Shown: in pieces, positions 10,875 through 22,549 of the stretch
Layout of the letters: every line of letters starts with the position of its first letter
How positions within the stretch are numbered: the stretch's first letter is position 1
Translations under genes and position numbers: made by a program
The notes under the pieces: model-generated
Database searches by the model: none
What the model was told of the DNA's origin: nothing
Seen by the model: only the letters and a program-made list of their open reading frames with translations
Source of the DNA: Talpa occidentalis
Taxonomy: Eukaryota > Chordata > Mammalia > Eulipotyphla > Talpidae
Direction of reading: 5' to 3'
DNA length: 64,000 bases
NCBI RefSeq assembly: GCF_014898055.3
Contig: NW_026555331.1
Span: 103,066,684-103,130,683 of the forward strand

Positions 10875-11090
10875 GCTGGAGTCCACTGGGTTGGATCCAC
10901 GTCACAGGCTTGCCATGTGCTGGCTGTGTGACCTTGAACAAGTCCCTTCATCTCCCTAAGCACTGTTCACATACGTAAAGTTGGGTTAAAGTGTCAATTT
11001 CATAGGCTTGTTGTGACAAATCAATGAATCCTCCCACTAAGTTCAGTACCTGGCACATAATAGATGTTCAGGCAACACTCACTATATCAG
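10875..11090 (+). mobile_element. MIR SINE
   Basis: This is a well-ordered MIR in plus orientation: 'TGGCTGTGTGACCTTGAACA', 'CCTTCATCTCCCTAAGC', 'CATAGGCTTGTTGTGACAAA' and the 3' end 'GTACCTGGCACATAATAG'. Confidence 0.85.
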
Positions 11091-11099
11091 TTACCAATT

Positions 11100-13490
11100 A
11101 TTTTACCACATGCTAGTAAAGATGACAGGTATGGGTAGAACACAGAGCCAATGATGTGTTAAGATGTGGAATATGCAAGGTCCTCTGGTAGCTGGATTTT
11201 CTCTGCTTTGCCCCAAGAGCACCAACCTCAGTGGCAGGTAAGGCACAAACATGTGCGTTGAGTGAGGGGGACATGCACAGAACAACTGGAATGTCATTGT
11301 TGCTGCTCCAGTTTTGAATTGCACCGGAGTATCAGCAGGCAGGGTCTACCACACCCATTTCTTCATCCCAGCATCTTCAACCTTGCTCTAAGACTTGGGG
11401 AGTCTGGCAACCCCTCACTTGACTCATCATCCAGCTCTGCTCATGCAGGGGCGGGGAGCTGCCATAGGTCAGATGGTAACACAATTGGGGTTCTTTAAAA
11501 TTCAGCCACAAATGAGGACCTGCTTGCTTTCCTTCCTCTTGGGCCCTGGGTAGTGAAGGCTCCGGTTTGGCTCTAAAGTGTAGGTGACATCTGGGCTGTG
11601 GAGGCCATGCTACTAGAAGAACAGGGAGTACTCTTGACCTATTGATAAGGTGTCTTCTCCGTAAGTTATGTTAGACCTCAAATCCTGTGAGTGACTTTTC
11701 TCCAGACCTAGATAAGAGGCCATTCTTCTTGTTCATTCTCCTGTAGACTCCGGGTGATGGCTTGCCAGCATAGCAGGATGCTCCCCCACTCCTGATGAGC
11801 AGGAAGCCAAGAAGCGCAGTTTTGTGTTTGTCCAGGCACTGAGTTGAGGAAAAGCCCTGAAGAAAACGTACAGTTATATCTCTCCAGTGCCTGTTGCAGA
11901 TAGAGAGTCTGCAACAGGATAAATAGAGAGTCTCTTATTTCTTAGCAACAGGATAAACCCAAGGTAAAAAATTCAGTTCAGTGCAAGAAACGTGCTTGTC
12001 CAAACCGACAGGACCCTGCTGTGCACCACGTTCATTCAAACAATAATGTCGTTAATCCTTACTGCACGGCGCTCTTCCTCCAGCTGTCCCCTGTGTCCCT
12101 GGGAAAGCAAAAATGATTCCTAATGTCAGTTCATGTCAAACCTAGTCCGGAGGGCAAATCTGCTGCTTACGACAACACAACAGAAAGGTCACTTGATTCC
12201 ATCCAAAGTCCAATAGAAAGACCGTCTGTGCTGTCAGAGCTCTTCCACGGGGGCCTCCACGTGCCTTCTCGTCCTGACTTTGGCAAGTCACCCAGTTAAG
12301 GGCTTAGCTGGTGCATTTAGACTGTTGTCAGTGATTGTTCTTTCTTATAGTCCTAAGCTGGAATTGAATAGTGTGTGACTCATGAAATAGGTTTTATTTA
12401 AGGGACTTGGGTATGGATTTTAAATGTCTGCTTAGGGGCATGGGAACACTGTGGGGGGAGAAAACCTATAATCATGGGTAAATATTCCGATTAGAAATCG
12501 AGAATGCATTCCAGCTGTAGGATTCGTGTTGTTGTTGGCTGGTTTTGTTCTGGGGGTGGGGACGTGGTGCAGTTTGTCCAAACTAGCCCTGTGGAGCTAC
12601 ACTTCCCACAGGACTTGTTTTTTTAACATAACAACAAATGCTCATACATTTAGAAGTGAGAGTTAAACACTGTGTCTTTATTTTGTTTAGCCAAGCAGCA
12701 GTTGAACCCTGATTTTTTTTCCCCACTCTGGTCTTCTAACCTTACCAGTGGTGAGAGCTGAAGAGAAATCTTTCATTTTGCAGGAAACCTCATAACTTAC
12801 ATCCGGGTCAGAAACATTCCCGGGTTTCTTCTGACAAATGCATCAATACTTTCTAACCCCCTTCCTGCCCCACAGGACACATGGGTTTGGTTGGTTTACA
12901 TTGGTTGGTTTGTTGGAGAAATGGAAAAATCTGTTAAGAACCAATTTAGAGTGCTAGATTCAGATGAAGACCAGGCAGGGACTGTGCTTGGGGATACCCT
13001 AGTCCTCAGTTTCCTGGATGGGAATTTCAGAGCTGCTTACTCTGTAAATGCCCTGGGTCTGTCAGCCTGGCCTGTGAGCGCTGCCCACTGACAGTCTCAG
13101 CCCCAAGGCAATGAGGAGAAGCAAAAGTCAGAGCAGCCCCAGGCCCTGGAAGGACGTTTGCTAGAATTGTCTCTTTCCATCCCCTGGTACAGTAATGTGA
13201 CTGTGAGCCCTCGATTAAATGCAAATGAATTAGACCATCTCATCTCTCTCATTACTTCCAACTTCAAAATTTCATTCAACCTTGAGTTCCCTTTATGGAC
13301 TCACAGGCTTCAGAGACCATACAGGATAAGAAATCATGCCCAAGATTCAAATGTCAGAAACCCGAGAAAGTGGTATGAAGGCTACAGGGAGCAATGGCCA
13401 CGGAAAACACAAATATGTGATTATTATTTAATTATAAAATTATAAATTGGGAAGATGACTATATATTCGAGAGAAGCATTGTGCTGATAA
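11100..13490. other. Unassigned DNA, no gene recognised
   Basis: I see no convincing exon, RNA gene or repeat family across this 2.4 kb. Open frames (for example 13158-13445, 95 codons) are short, overlap others in different frames and carry no recognisable motif. Part of it may be single-copy regulatory DNA. Confidence 0.4.
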
Positions 13491-13584
13491 AGTGAAATAA
13501 TATATAAAGTGTATAGTGCCACACCTGGCATATAAGAGGTTCTCCATGAAAGTTTACATAATGAGCAAGTAAGTGAAACTTTCA

Positions 13585-13665
13585 AGAAGGGACTTGCCCC
13601 AAGGTCTCACATTAGCAAGGAGCAGAGCTGGGTTAGGACTCTACCCTGTTCTGATCATTCTGCTG
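13585..13665 (-). mobile_element. MIR fragment
   Basis: 'GGGACTTGCCCCAAGGTCTC' and 'GCAGAGCTGGGTTAGGACTC' are reverse-complement MIR phrases. Only about 80 bp remain. Confidence 0.55.
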
Positions 13666-13669
13666 ATCA

Positions 13670-14275
13670 CAACTACTCTTATGTTCCCTGGTTGCTGGGA
13701 GTGCACTGTGGTCCTTTTGAAGCAGAAGTTCTGCTTAGACAATCATTAAAAATTATCTGGTTCAGAGTAAGGAATTTAATCTTAAAGTTAGATTGCCTCA
13801 GGTGGTTGGCAAGAATTTATGGTGCCCAAATTGTAAACAAGCCACATGCACCTTCTTCCTATATTAGGCCCAGCATTCATAACTTTACTTCTTCCCATTA
13901 AGTCCTTATTGAGAGTTTGCTTTCAGTATAGCACCATGCCCTAAGGATATTAAATCATGCATCAGGATTCGTTAAAGCAATGTAAGACAGTGTCCGTGGG
14001 CATCTGGGAGAAGAGACAGGCAGACACACATAAGAGTTAGGGAACATCACAGACATTAAATAAAGGGTCACAATATACAGAGCAGCACCCCACTATGCAA
14101 GAAGAGGACACTCCATGGGGACTGAGAATTATGTCTTAAAGGACTTTACTGCAGAGAAGAGGGAGAGAGGGACACTGTAAGTCAGAGAGAAGAAGCCTAC
14201 AGCAAAAATAGAATTCTCTGCTCACCAAAATGGTGTTGATAACTAGCGTTTTTAAGTATTAGCAATGTCTTCTTA
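13670..14275. other. Unassigned DNA with weak L2-like text
   Basis: 13890-14110 has a weak resemblance to reverse L2 (a 'CATTAAGTCCTTATTGAGAG' start and 'AGACAGGCAGACACACATAA' later) but is too diverged to call with confidence. The rest is unrecognised. Confidence 0.3.
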
Positions 14276-14277
14276 CA

Positions 14278-14345
14278 CAGTGGCTCCAATCTATGGCACC
14301 TGCATCAGAATTGCTCAGGAAGGCTGTGATATAATAAAAATTATA
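14278..14345 (+). mobile_element. hAT MITE fragment
   Basis: 'CAGTGGCTCCAATC' followed by 'GCATCAGAATTGCTCAGGAA' resembles the 5' end of MER5-type hAT MITEs. Confidence 0.4.
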
Positions 14346-14349
14346 TTTA

Positions 14350-15050
14350 GTTAGTCTTGGTTCTTGGCACAGAATTCCTAAAACTCTTGGAATTTCCTGA
14401 ACGATAGGAGCATCTTTTGCTAGTCATAACAAACTGAGTTTTTGTTAGTAAGGTGACCCGTGCTGGGCCCTGAGTAGCAAGGGCTGGCCACAACAGAAAG
14501 TCCAGGCTTGGAACTTGCAGCCCCATCCCCTGACCTGCGGGAAGGCGAACGTGGCTAGAGATTGCGTCTAGGCACACATGGTGAGTGATTGAATCAGCCC
14601 GGCCTTCTGGATAAATCTCTTAAATGATGCGGTTAAGGGCACTCCCAGGTTTGTGAACACACTCATGTACCGTGAGAGTGGTGCACCTGGGGAGAGCATG
14701 GGAGCCCTGTGCCCTGACCCCCTACCTCACCCTCCAGATCTCTTCTCTGTGGTTGTTCCTTTCTAATGAAGAAGTGATCTAAGTACAGGACATTCCCAAG
14801 TTCCATGAGTCTTCTTAATGAATTATCAAAATGGCAGATGGAGGCCGGAGTGGGAAGGAATGGCAACCTCTGAATTTCCCCTTGTGGAAGCCTAGGCAAA
14901 CAGCAGTGTGGGAAGCCTGGGAACCTAGACTTGTAACTGGCTTCTGAAGTGAGGGTGTCCTGTGGAACCAAGCCCTTACATCTGTAGAGTCTGTCTCTAA
15001 CCCCAAACAATTAGTGCAAAACAGGAGGATCCCTGTCAGGGAGCTGGTGT
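14350..15050. other. Unassigned DNA
   Basis: No repeat or gene is recognised. Overlapping minus-strand open frames at 14663-15063 in two registers show no protein family features. Confidence 0.4.
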
Positions 15051-15166
15051 GAAAAAGCAGCATAGTGGTAATTATTGAAATTGTTTCCCAGACCCATAGT
15101 GTGAATGCTGCATCAGATTATGGGTGGAGTCAGGAAACCTCCCAGGCTTGAGGCACAGCAACTTTT

Positions 15167-15486
15167 TTTTTTTTTTTTTTAATAGAGGCATGTTTTATTT
15201 ATTTATTTATTTGTTTGTTTGTTTGTTCGTTTTGTTTATACATGCACTGGGTACAGTCAGAAGCGCGGGAGGGCGAGAGAATTCACCAGAGCCAGAGTGG
15301 GGAGCAGAGCAGGCAGAAGGACCGAAGTACACTGCTGAGGGGAGCCGTGGGCGGCAGGAGAGGTCTGCGCGCCATGTGGGACCCTCCTCCGGTGGCCGGG
15401 GAGCAGCCGGGGATCGAACCGGCGCCGCAGAGGCCGCGGGCAGCTTCGCAACCCAGCGCTCAACCGCTGCGCCACCGGGGAGGCCC
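15167..15486 (-). mobile_element. tRNA-derived SINE, variant-tail subfamily
   Basis: This is a full-length minus-strand copy with intact Pol III boxes (B box GGTTCGATCCC on the minus strand near 15411-15421). The target-site duplication GCACAGCAACTTTT is at 15153-15166 and 15488-15501. Read on its own strand, the tail is GCATGTATAAACAAA, then AAAC and AAAT runs, then AAACATGCCTCTAT and poly(A). This is the same unusual terminus as the copy at 2367. Both also carry CTGCGGCGCCGG where most other copies have CTGCAGCGCC. It is CpG-rich and little decayed, hence probably young. It sits inside text (…AACTTTTGAGAACCATT) resembling the end of a hAT MITE. Confidence 0.95.
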
Positions 15487-15501
15487 AGCACAGCAACTTT
15501 T

Positions 15502-16320
15502 GAGAACCATTATCAGTTTCTGCTTTAGCAACCTCCATCTCAAACTCAGAGTTCATCCTGCCAAAGGCACTAGACTCCAACAGTGATCATTAACCAGCTT
15601 GCCAACTGTGTTACCTGCCTCAATTGAGCAAGCTGAACAACAGACACTTCTAGAGTTTGGGCCCTGCCATTTCAAGAATCACACCTGTCAGTCCAGCACA
15701 TAGGACTCCCTTCTACATGACTCCTTGAAAGGAATCCAGTGAAGTCAACAAGGAGAAGGATGGATGCCTCATTTAGCTCCTCCCCAACTCTTCTCTGCCT
15801 TCGGAAGACCCTCACCAGCCCTGAAATGGCAGAACTTCCACAAAATGCAGGGCTGTGTCTGGAGACTTTAAGATGGTTGTTTCTCCCAAGAAGGGTGAAT
15901 CCCCACATGGAAGCCTAGAACACATACCCCATCTCCTTTCCTCAGACCTTGGAGCCTCTCTGGGAACTGGAGAGCAGGGACACAAAGACGTTACTATCTT
16001 CAATCAACATCATCTACCAAGGTGCATTTTTATATAGTAAAAAATAAAATACACACCAAAAAATCATCCATCCTACCACAAGAAAATGACCTCAGTTGGC
16101 ACTATAGCCATACTTGCTTCCGGTTTTTCTGTACACATTTAAAAACCAAGACTGAGATTTGTATCCATTTTCATGAGTAGTTTCAGGACAATAAATAGAA
16201 AAGCACAAAGTTCTCCTGCAGCTTTCCTCACAGAAGAACATGCTGTGTTCCAGGCCCCCGGGTTTGTTCCTTCTGCGGTGGAAAGGCTCTCAAGGAAGGC
16301 ATTTTTAGTTTCCTCTTAAT
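15502..16320. other. Unassigned DNA
   Basis: No repeat or exon is recognised. Short open frames near 15672-16037 lie on both strands and are unsupported. Confidence 0.4.
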
Positions 16321-16324
16321 CATT

Positions 16325-16560
16325 TTATTATTCAAATCATACCTGGTCATTAAAAAAATCCAAACAATATAAAGATGTATAAAGTCCCTTTTCATCCCTT
16401 ATTTGACGTATGTGGTTCTAGACTCTTTCCTTTCCATATAAAACCCATAGATGATCTATACCTACACTGTTTTTCATCTATAAAAATGTAATAATAATGC
16501 AGATTCTGTCTGATGATTTGGTTTTTTAACCTCCCAACATATTGTGGATACCATAAATGT
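16325..16560 (-). mobile_element. Possible old L1/LINE remnant
   Basis: The sequence around 'CCAAACAATATAAAGATG', 'CTTTTCATCCCTTATTTG' and 'ACCTCCCAACATATTGTGGA' resembles the 3' region of old L1M elements in reverse. Identification is tentative. Confidence 0.35.
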
Positions 16561-16930
16561 TTTCTGTGAGGAAAAGAAAAAGCAGAAATAAAAACTGGGC
16601 CAGAAAGTGAAAACAGCTTCTTTAATCTGGATGCCAGGAAGAAAGTATGTACTGGGTTTGCTATGCTAATTGAAACCACAAACCAAGAATATTATATATT
16701 TTGTCCCAAGTATGGGATTGGGAAATGTAACTATATGGGTTTCCATTCTTAACGCACCCAGAACAAATAACAAATGTATAGAAAAGAGGCCTAAGAAAAT
16801 GTTTACATAAGTTTTAATCACACACCATGCTTCATAGCCTGAAATTTTAGCTTCTTTTTTTAGTAAACAATTCTGCTAGAAAATAGTCAGCCATCAAAAA
16901 CACAGATTTACATTTTCCTTCAAAAAATAT
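16561..16930. other. Unassigned AT-rich DNA
   Basis: Nothing recognised. Confidence 0.4.
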
Positions 16931-16934
16931 GCAA

Positions 16935-17290
16935 GTTATCAATTAATTCTACAAATATGACCATGCACCAAACACAGTGATAGAGATGGAATAAATCAGT
17001 TAATGACAATGTATACTCTACTCCTTGAGGTCAGAGGGGAATGGATGGGGTGGGACAGACAGATAATTATAGACATAATCAAAAAGCTAATTATCAAATA
17101 TGTGAAAAGATAGTAGATGTTATGGGGCTGGGGGAGAACAGCTTAAAAGGTAATTGGAAGGTGGTTAGAAGAGTGGAGAATTAACTGTGGTCACCAGAGT
17201 AGGATTCATGGGGAAGATAACATTTAAGCAAAGTTCTGCAGAAGGTGAGGCAGTGGGCCAAGCAGACACTTGAGGGGAGAGAAAGCTGCC
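16935..17290 (-). mobile_element. L2 LINE 3' region
   Basis: Reverse L2 order is visible: 'CTACAAATATGACCATGCAC', 'GATAGAGATGGAATAAATCA', 'GGGACAGACAGATAATTATA', then 'GATAACATTTAAGCAAAG' and 'GTGGGCCAAGCAGACACTTG'. It is old and diverged. Confidence 0.65.
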
Positions 17291-17297
17291 GGGCTGT

Positions 17298-17430
17298 CTA
17301 TTATGGTTGAATTGTGTCCTCCTCCCCCACCCTCTTTAAATCAAAGTCTTCTAACTTTGCATGGATTATCCTACCATCCAAAGTATCCACTCTGGATTTA
17401 TACTTGTGAACTTGACATCCACAAGCTATT
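17298..17430 (+). mobile_element. LTR-like fragment (MaLR-type)
   Basis: 'TATTATGGTTGAATTGTGTC' with following C-rich text resembles the 5' part of a mammalian MaLR-type LTR. It is a short fragment of an ancient retroelement with no coding part. Confidence 0.35.
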
Positions 17431-17536
17431 AGAATAAAAATCACTTGTAAGCAAAAATTTACCAGCAATAAGAAGATTCATGAGGTATTATTATCTGAAC
17501 TCATATATTAATATTTACATTCTAATTTTTTTTTAA

Positions 17537-17757
17537 CATTTTTTTTAAAGATTTATTTATTTATGTTTATTTATTTATTTATACAAGCACTGGGTACAGT
17601 CAGAAGCGCGGGAGGGTGAGAGAATTCACCAGAGCCAGAGCGGGGAGCAGAGCAGGCAGAAGGGCCGAAGTACACTGCTGAGGGAGGGGAGCAGCGGGTG
17701 GCAGGAGAGGTCTGCGCGCCATGTGGGACCCTCCTCCAGTGGCCGGGGAGCAGCCAG
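17537..17757 (-). mobile_element. 5'-truncated tRNA-derived SINE
   Basis: The tail (TTTAAAGATTTATTTATTTA on the plus strand) and TC-rich body are present, but the copy stops at GGGGAGCAGCCAG. The tRNA-derived head with both Pol III boxes is missing, so it cannot be transcribed from its own promoter. No clear target-site duplication is seen. Confidence 0.9.
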
Positions 17758-18140
17758 GTTTTTATCTGCATCCCTAGGCAAAGGAAAGCAAGCACAGCAG
17801 GTCCTCCTAACACTGGCTATCGTTTCCTTCAATGCCTGTCCATTATAACATTGATAAGAAAAAAATTCCAGCCAACATTGAACTAAATGAGGTTATTCGA
17901 GGACCTGGTATTGTTATACCTCAATTCATTTCAAGTCACAGTTTCCAAGAACTTATCAATGACATTGCAGGCTTACTGTGAGATGCACTTCTTAGGATAG
18001 GGTTTCAGAGAACTTCAAAAAGAGAGCTTTCTGGGTGTGTTTGTTTTTATTACAATTCTCCCCAGAGGATCAGACATTTTGAACTCATATATTAAACTTG
18101 GGGCCTCAGAACAAATCTGCTTGCTTCCCTTCTTTTTTTT
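17758..18140. other. Unassigned DNA
   Basis: Nothing recognised. Confidence 0.4.
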
Positions 18141-18144
18141 TTTT

Positions 18145-18262
18145 CTTCCTTTCTACTTAATACTTCCTTCCTGTCAAACATTTTTTGAGAAGCTACTATG
18201 TGCCAAGCAACAATGGCAGGTACCAAGGATATAGTAAGGGATAATAGAGCCCCTCATTGATG
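18145..18262 (-). mobile_element. L2 LINE 3' fragment
   Basis: 'GAGAAGCTACTATGTGCCAA', 'GGTACCAAGGATATAGTAAG' and 'GCCCCTCATTGATGAAGTTG' are the reverse L2 3' end in order. Confidence 0.6.
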
Positions 18263-18274
18263 AAGTTGCAGCCT

Positions 18275-18525
18275 AGTTTGTGTCAGTGAGGATAAGTTAT
18301 CTTATGCTGAAGTAACAAATAGACCCTGAAACATCAGTGTCTTCACACAACAGAACTTCACCACTTACTCCTGCAAAGTCTATGTAGGCCAGTAAGACTC
18401 TTGTCCATCCAGTGACCCAGGGATTCAGATGCCCTCCATAGTGGAACATCACCATTTCACACATGGCTGTCAGAGCCACAAGAAGGGAAGAGCAAATATG
18501 AAGGTGGAACACTGGTTTTTCAATG
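18275..18525. mobile_element. Old interspersed repeat, family not assigned
   Basis: 'TCTTATGCTGAAGTAACAAA' then 'CCCTGAAACATCAGTGTCTT' recall a common mammalian repeat whose consensus reads '...GCGTAACAAATTACC...CAGTGGCTTAAAAC'. A related text lies at 36545-37100. I cannot name the family securely. Confidence 0.4.
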
Positions 18526-18529
18526 CTCA

Positions 18530-20550
18530 GGACAAAAAGTGATACTTTTTTGTGTCAAAAAGCAGTTTGTGTGAATTGCTCACAGTTCAATGCTCACAGT
18601 TTATTGGCCTGAAGTAGTCACATGGCCCTAACCAAACTGGAAGGGAAGCTGGGAAATGTGGGGAACACATGGATATTTACTGAGCATGAAACGTCAGTGT
18701 CACCTTAGCGAAGGACACAGTCTGGGAAATGATCATTTCCACCTGTGTGTTGAGGGCCATGATCAAAGTACACACAGGCATTAGGGAGAGCAACCTAATG
18801 ACACGTTTCCTTCTCAGCGCATTTTTAGATCAACAGTTTGGGTCATTTTGAGCATAGCTCCACATTACACAAAGACCTAACAATCAAAGTACATGCTATT
18901 TCCTTTTAGAGAAACATACTAAAATTACCAGTGAAATGATAAGATATCTGGAATTTGTCTCAAAAGGACTGGCTGGCTGGTTGGGTGGAGAGAGACCTGA
19001 AATAAAATAGGTTGTTCATTTAAAAAGTGGTGAAACTGGATGACGAGTAGATCAGGTTCTTGCTACTATCCTTTCTATTTTTATTTCTGTTTCAAATTTT
19101 CCATAATAACTTATTTCATTACATAGCAATTGGGCAGATTACAAATACTGAGTGTTTCAAACCACAGTGATGTCACCTAAATTTTTAATTTAAACAAGCT
19201 ATTTTCTAGTTCCCTTCCCACCCTCGATCTCAGACCTCAGCTTCTCACCCCTTTTTTGCCAACTTGCTTTTACTCATGCCTGCCTCTCTGATGCCTTGCT
19301 CCCTGCAGTCACTTCATTTATCTGACTTGAGACTTTATTTCAGCTGAGGGAATTTAATTAAGGAAGCTACACTAACCCTTCCCACCACGTTTCCTTTACA
19401 AGCAAAAAGCCCTTTTGATAAACTTCTGTCAGTTTCTGCCTAGATCCACTCAGTTGTTCACTCAAATGTTGATACAACCTATTTGAACACAAGCAGCTCT
19501 AAAATTTCTGCACCCACCCAGCATGTCAAGAGCAGCCCACTTCCTGTTTGGGAAAGGAAAGAAGCGGCCCCAGACTCAACAACCTCTGTGTCTTTTTCCA
19601 CTTAGACAAAAACCCAATTCACATCTTTGCCCCTGACACCCAGCCCCGCACAAACCTGCCCCAGACGGGGGTTCAACAAGGTCTGCCCAGGACCCTGTAG
19701 GTCCCCTCAATGCTCCAGTTTCTCCAGACACCCCAGAGCACAGGCAGCTCCCGGGGCTTATTTCTCCTATAACCACACGCATCAGCTCACACTCATCTAG
19801 ACATTTCAGGGGCGGCCAGACAGTCCTCCGAAGTCCACGCCCCCATCTGCTCTCCGCCGCCCCCTTTCCTGTGTCCGATGCGGCCAAAATGTCACTCAGA
19901 GACACTCCCAGCTTGGTGCCACATTGTCTCCAGCTTTTCACTCCACATAAGGACTTCTCCCCTTTCACAGGTCATTATTTTAACATCTTACTATTTTAGC
20001 AGCCTTCCGTTTTAAAAATAGCCAATAGTCAGCCTCCTTCTCCTTCTGAAGCGCCGCTGTCTGCACGATTGTGTTCACATTCCAGCGCCCCCTTGGAAGG
20101 GGGAGGCTGAGGCTTTACTACACCTACGACCAGGTTCTCTGCTCTGCATTTTCCTAGCATTTCATACGTAGAAATGCATCTGGAACGAGTCCAGCGCATA
20201 AAAGAGAGAACTTTAGTCCTTATTTGTAACTTTGCTTTTCCCTCCTACTAGCCCATAAAAACTTGAGCCAACTTACTCCAGTTCATTGAATTTTACAAAT
20301 GAGCAGGAATGAATATTTTGCTTGTAAGTATCACTAGAAATGAGAAAGGATTCAAATTATTTTGCATATATCTTTAAGGAAAAAAAAAAAAGTTTTAACC
20401 TTAGTAACACATGTACCTCTCCCAGATCTCAAGGGGTTACATTTTGCTTTTGAGCTTGTCTGTATTTTTTCACTTTTTTCATAAGGATCATGCAACATTT
20501 TACAATTTTTTAAAACATAGTCATCTTTTTTATTTCTTTTAAACCGAAGT
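18530..20550. other. Unassigned DNA, no gene recognised
   Basis: No repeat family is recognised over 2 kb. 19600-20110 is locally more GC-rich with a few CpGs (GGGGCGGCC, GCCGCCCCC, GAAGCGCCGCTG). It contains a 130-codon minus-strand open frame (19576-19968) without recognisable domains. No splice or promoter context makes it a credible exon. Confidence 0.4.
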
Positions 20551-20554
20551 TTCT

Positions 20555-20730
20555 CAGTCTCAGCATTGTTGACATTTTGGATTGGCTACTTTTTCATTGT
20601 GGCAGTGAATGTCATACATCGGGATGTTTAGCAGCATCCCCGGCCTCTACTGACACCAGGTGTGACAGTGACAAATGTCTCCAGACATTGCCAAAGGTCC
20701 CTTGTGGGGTAAGGGGGCAAAACCACCCTG
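20555..20730 (+). mobile_element. hAT-Charlie MITE
   Basis: 'CTCAGCATTGTTGACATTTT', 'GATGTTTAGCAGCATCCCCG' and 'ATGTCTCCAGACATTGCCAA' give a clear plus-strand match to the MITE also seen at 4958 and 50195. The younger SINE at 20749 inserted just past it. Confidence 0.85.
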
Positions 20731-20748
20731 TTTAAAATCCACTGTTTT

Positions 20749-21005
20749 GTTTTTTTTTCTTTAAGATTTATTTATTTATTTATACAAGCACTAGGTACAG
20801 TCAGAAGTGCGAGAGAGTGAGAGAATTCACCAGAGCCAGAGCGGGGAGCAGAGCAGGCAGAAGGACCGAAGTACACTGCTGAGGGGAGCAGCGGGCGGCA
20901 GGAGAGGTCTGCGTGCCAAGCGGGACCGGGGATCGAACAGACGCCGTGGAGGCTGGGGGCAGCTTCGCAACCCAGCGCTCAACCGCTGCACCATGGGGGA
21001 GGCCC
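20749..21005 (-). mobile_element. tRNA-derived SINE
   Basis: This is a minus-strand copy with a perfect 16-bp target-site duplication TAAAATCCACTGTTTT at 20733-20748 and 21006-21021. Tail and body are normal. The spacer between body and B box is shortened: GGGACC runs directly into GGGGATCGAAC, without the usual CTCCTCCGGTGGCC segment. Confidence 0.96.
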
Positions 21006-21021
21006 TAAAATCCACTGTTTT

Positions 21022-22090
21022 AAGCTGTAAAGATTTGGGGTCTTTGAGGAATTTTAGAAGCTAGTAAGAAAAATGAGCACTATCTTAGGTAGATGAAAAG
21101 GGTGATCAAGTTATTAAAATTAAATATGCTCCAGAGAACAAGGCCTTTCTAAACAATGAATGTCAACACATTCTCCAATTGCTATCCCGTTGCTCCAACA
21201 GGTCGGCCAGGGATTAATGGAATGGCCCACATGGGACAGCAAGCAGACAGGCTGAGCAGCACAGCCAGGCACAGAAGTGGTCCTGCAGAAGTCGGGAAAA
21301 ACACCAGAAGGAGTGGAACCCGACTTCTGTGCTCGCCAGTTGGACCCAAAGGAAGGGTAAGTGGAAGAGGGAAGAGGAGGCTGTTTTATGTGAGGGGAGC
21401 AATTGAGCAGCAACATCATAAAACTATTATCAGAATGTGCAGGGGATGGACTTCTCTGCTCTTAACCCCAGGTGAGCTGAAAGTCCTTTTCATTTCAACA
21501 TCCATCTTTCTCAGACTCCCCAGTTGTTCTTCAATCTCCAAACGTGGCACAGCTATTGACTCAGAATCTCTGAACGGTGAAAGACTATCACAATTCTCCC
21601 TGTATGGAGTCCATGGATATGTGCAGTAGGGACAACTTAGAAAGAGAAATTCATCCTCCAACTCTCACATAGGAGAGAGAGCCAGCAGCTTGAGAGATCT
21701 GCCAGAACACTTGGAGTAGGTGCCCCCAAGGCTGAAAAGAAGATAGAATTTAGCCACTTCGGGAAGAGCACACAGGCCTTACCTGCAGCCCCCTTGGCTG
21801 GGGCACCACCTTCCAAGTGTGCACCTAGTTTCCTGACCCCTGGCATTTAATACCCGGGCTCAGCAAGGCCTCTGTACCCAGCTAGCTCAGACACAGTGAA
21901 GCTTCACACCTTCAAGCATACATGTCAGGAGCGACCAGTATAGACTAAAGATTCCCAAATTTGGAGGCAACCCTAGGAAGAGAAATAGGAAAAATTGCGA
22001 AGGTTGAAGCATGCAAAAAAAAGAAAAATAGTTATCAGGTGTCATATCTTTCATTGCCTTTGAGCTATTTTACAACTCTGTAATTATAGA
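21022..22090. other. Unassigned DNA
   Basis: No repeat is recognised. The plus strand is open for 157 codons at 21156-21629, the longest non-repeat frame in the window. Its translation has no motif I recognise, and it is overlapped by minus-strand frames. I treat it as chance. Confidence 0.4.
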
Positions 22091-22094
22091 ATAT

Positions 22095-22540
22095 GGATGG
22101 TACTATGGGTAAAACTATGTCCCCTCAAAACATGTTGAAATCCTAACCCCCAGTACCTCAGAAAGTGATCTTACTTGGAAATAGACCACTGCAGAAATAA
22201 TTAGTTAAGATGAGGTTATACAGGGGTGCAGTGGGCCCTCAATCTCAGACGACTGGTGTCCTTAAGAAGTGACACAGAGAGATATGCAAAGGGAGAGTGC
22301 AAGTGACAAAAGAGGCAAAGATTGAGATGCCATAGCTGCCAGCCAGGGAACCCCAGAGAGTGCCAACAAAGCTGGGGAGAGAAAGAAAGATTCACCCCTG
22401 CAAGTATCAGGGGGAGTTTGGCTCTGCCCACATCTTGAATTCAGACTTCTAGCCTCCCAATGAGATAGTGGGTGTCTGTTTTTCTGTCTCCCAGTTGGTC
22501 ATACTTTCTTAAGGCAGCCCTGGAAGAACTAACACAGGTG
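22095..22540 (+). mobile_element. Ancient LTR (MaLR/MLT-like)
   Basis: 'AACTATGTCCCCTCAAAACA', 'AATCCTAACCCCCAGTACCT', 'GACTGGTGTCCTTAAGAAGT', 'CTTCTAGCCTCCCAATGAGA' and 'AAGGCAGCCCTGGAAGAACT' are in the order of a solitary mammalian LTR of ERVL-MaLR type. No internal coding region adjoins it, so it is a solo LTR remnant. Confidence 0.6.
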
Positions 22541-22549
22541 GTGATGCAA

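Noticed and set aside
19576..20110. Locally GC-richer stretch as a possible CpG island or exon
   Set aside because: CpGs are few and scattered, with no promoter motif cluster comparable to 56.7 kb. The 130-codon minus frame has no recognisable domain.
21156..21629. 157-codon plus-strand open frame
   Set aside because: Longest non-repeat frame, but there is no recognisable domain, no promoter or splice context, and minus-strand frames overlap it. A frame of this length can arise by chance in 64 kb on six frames.
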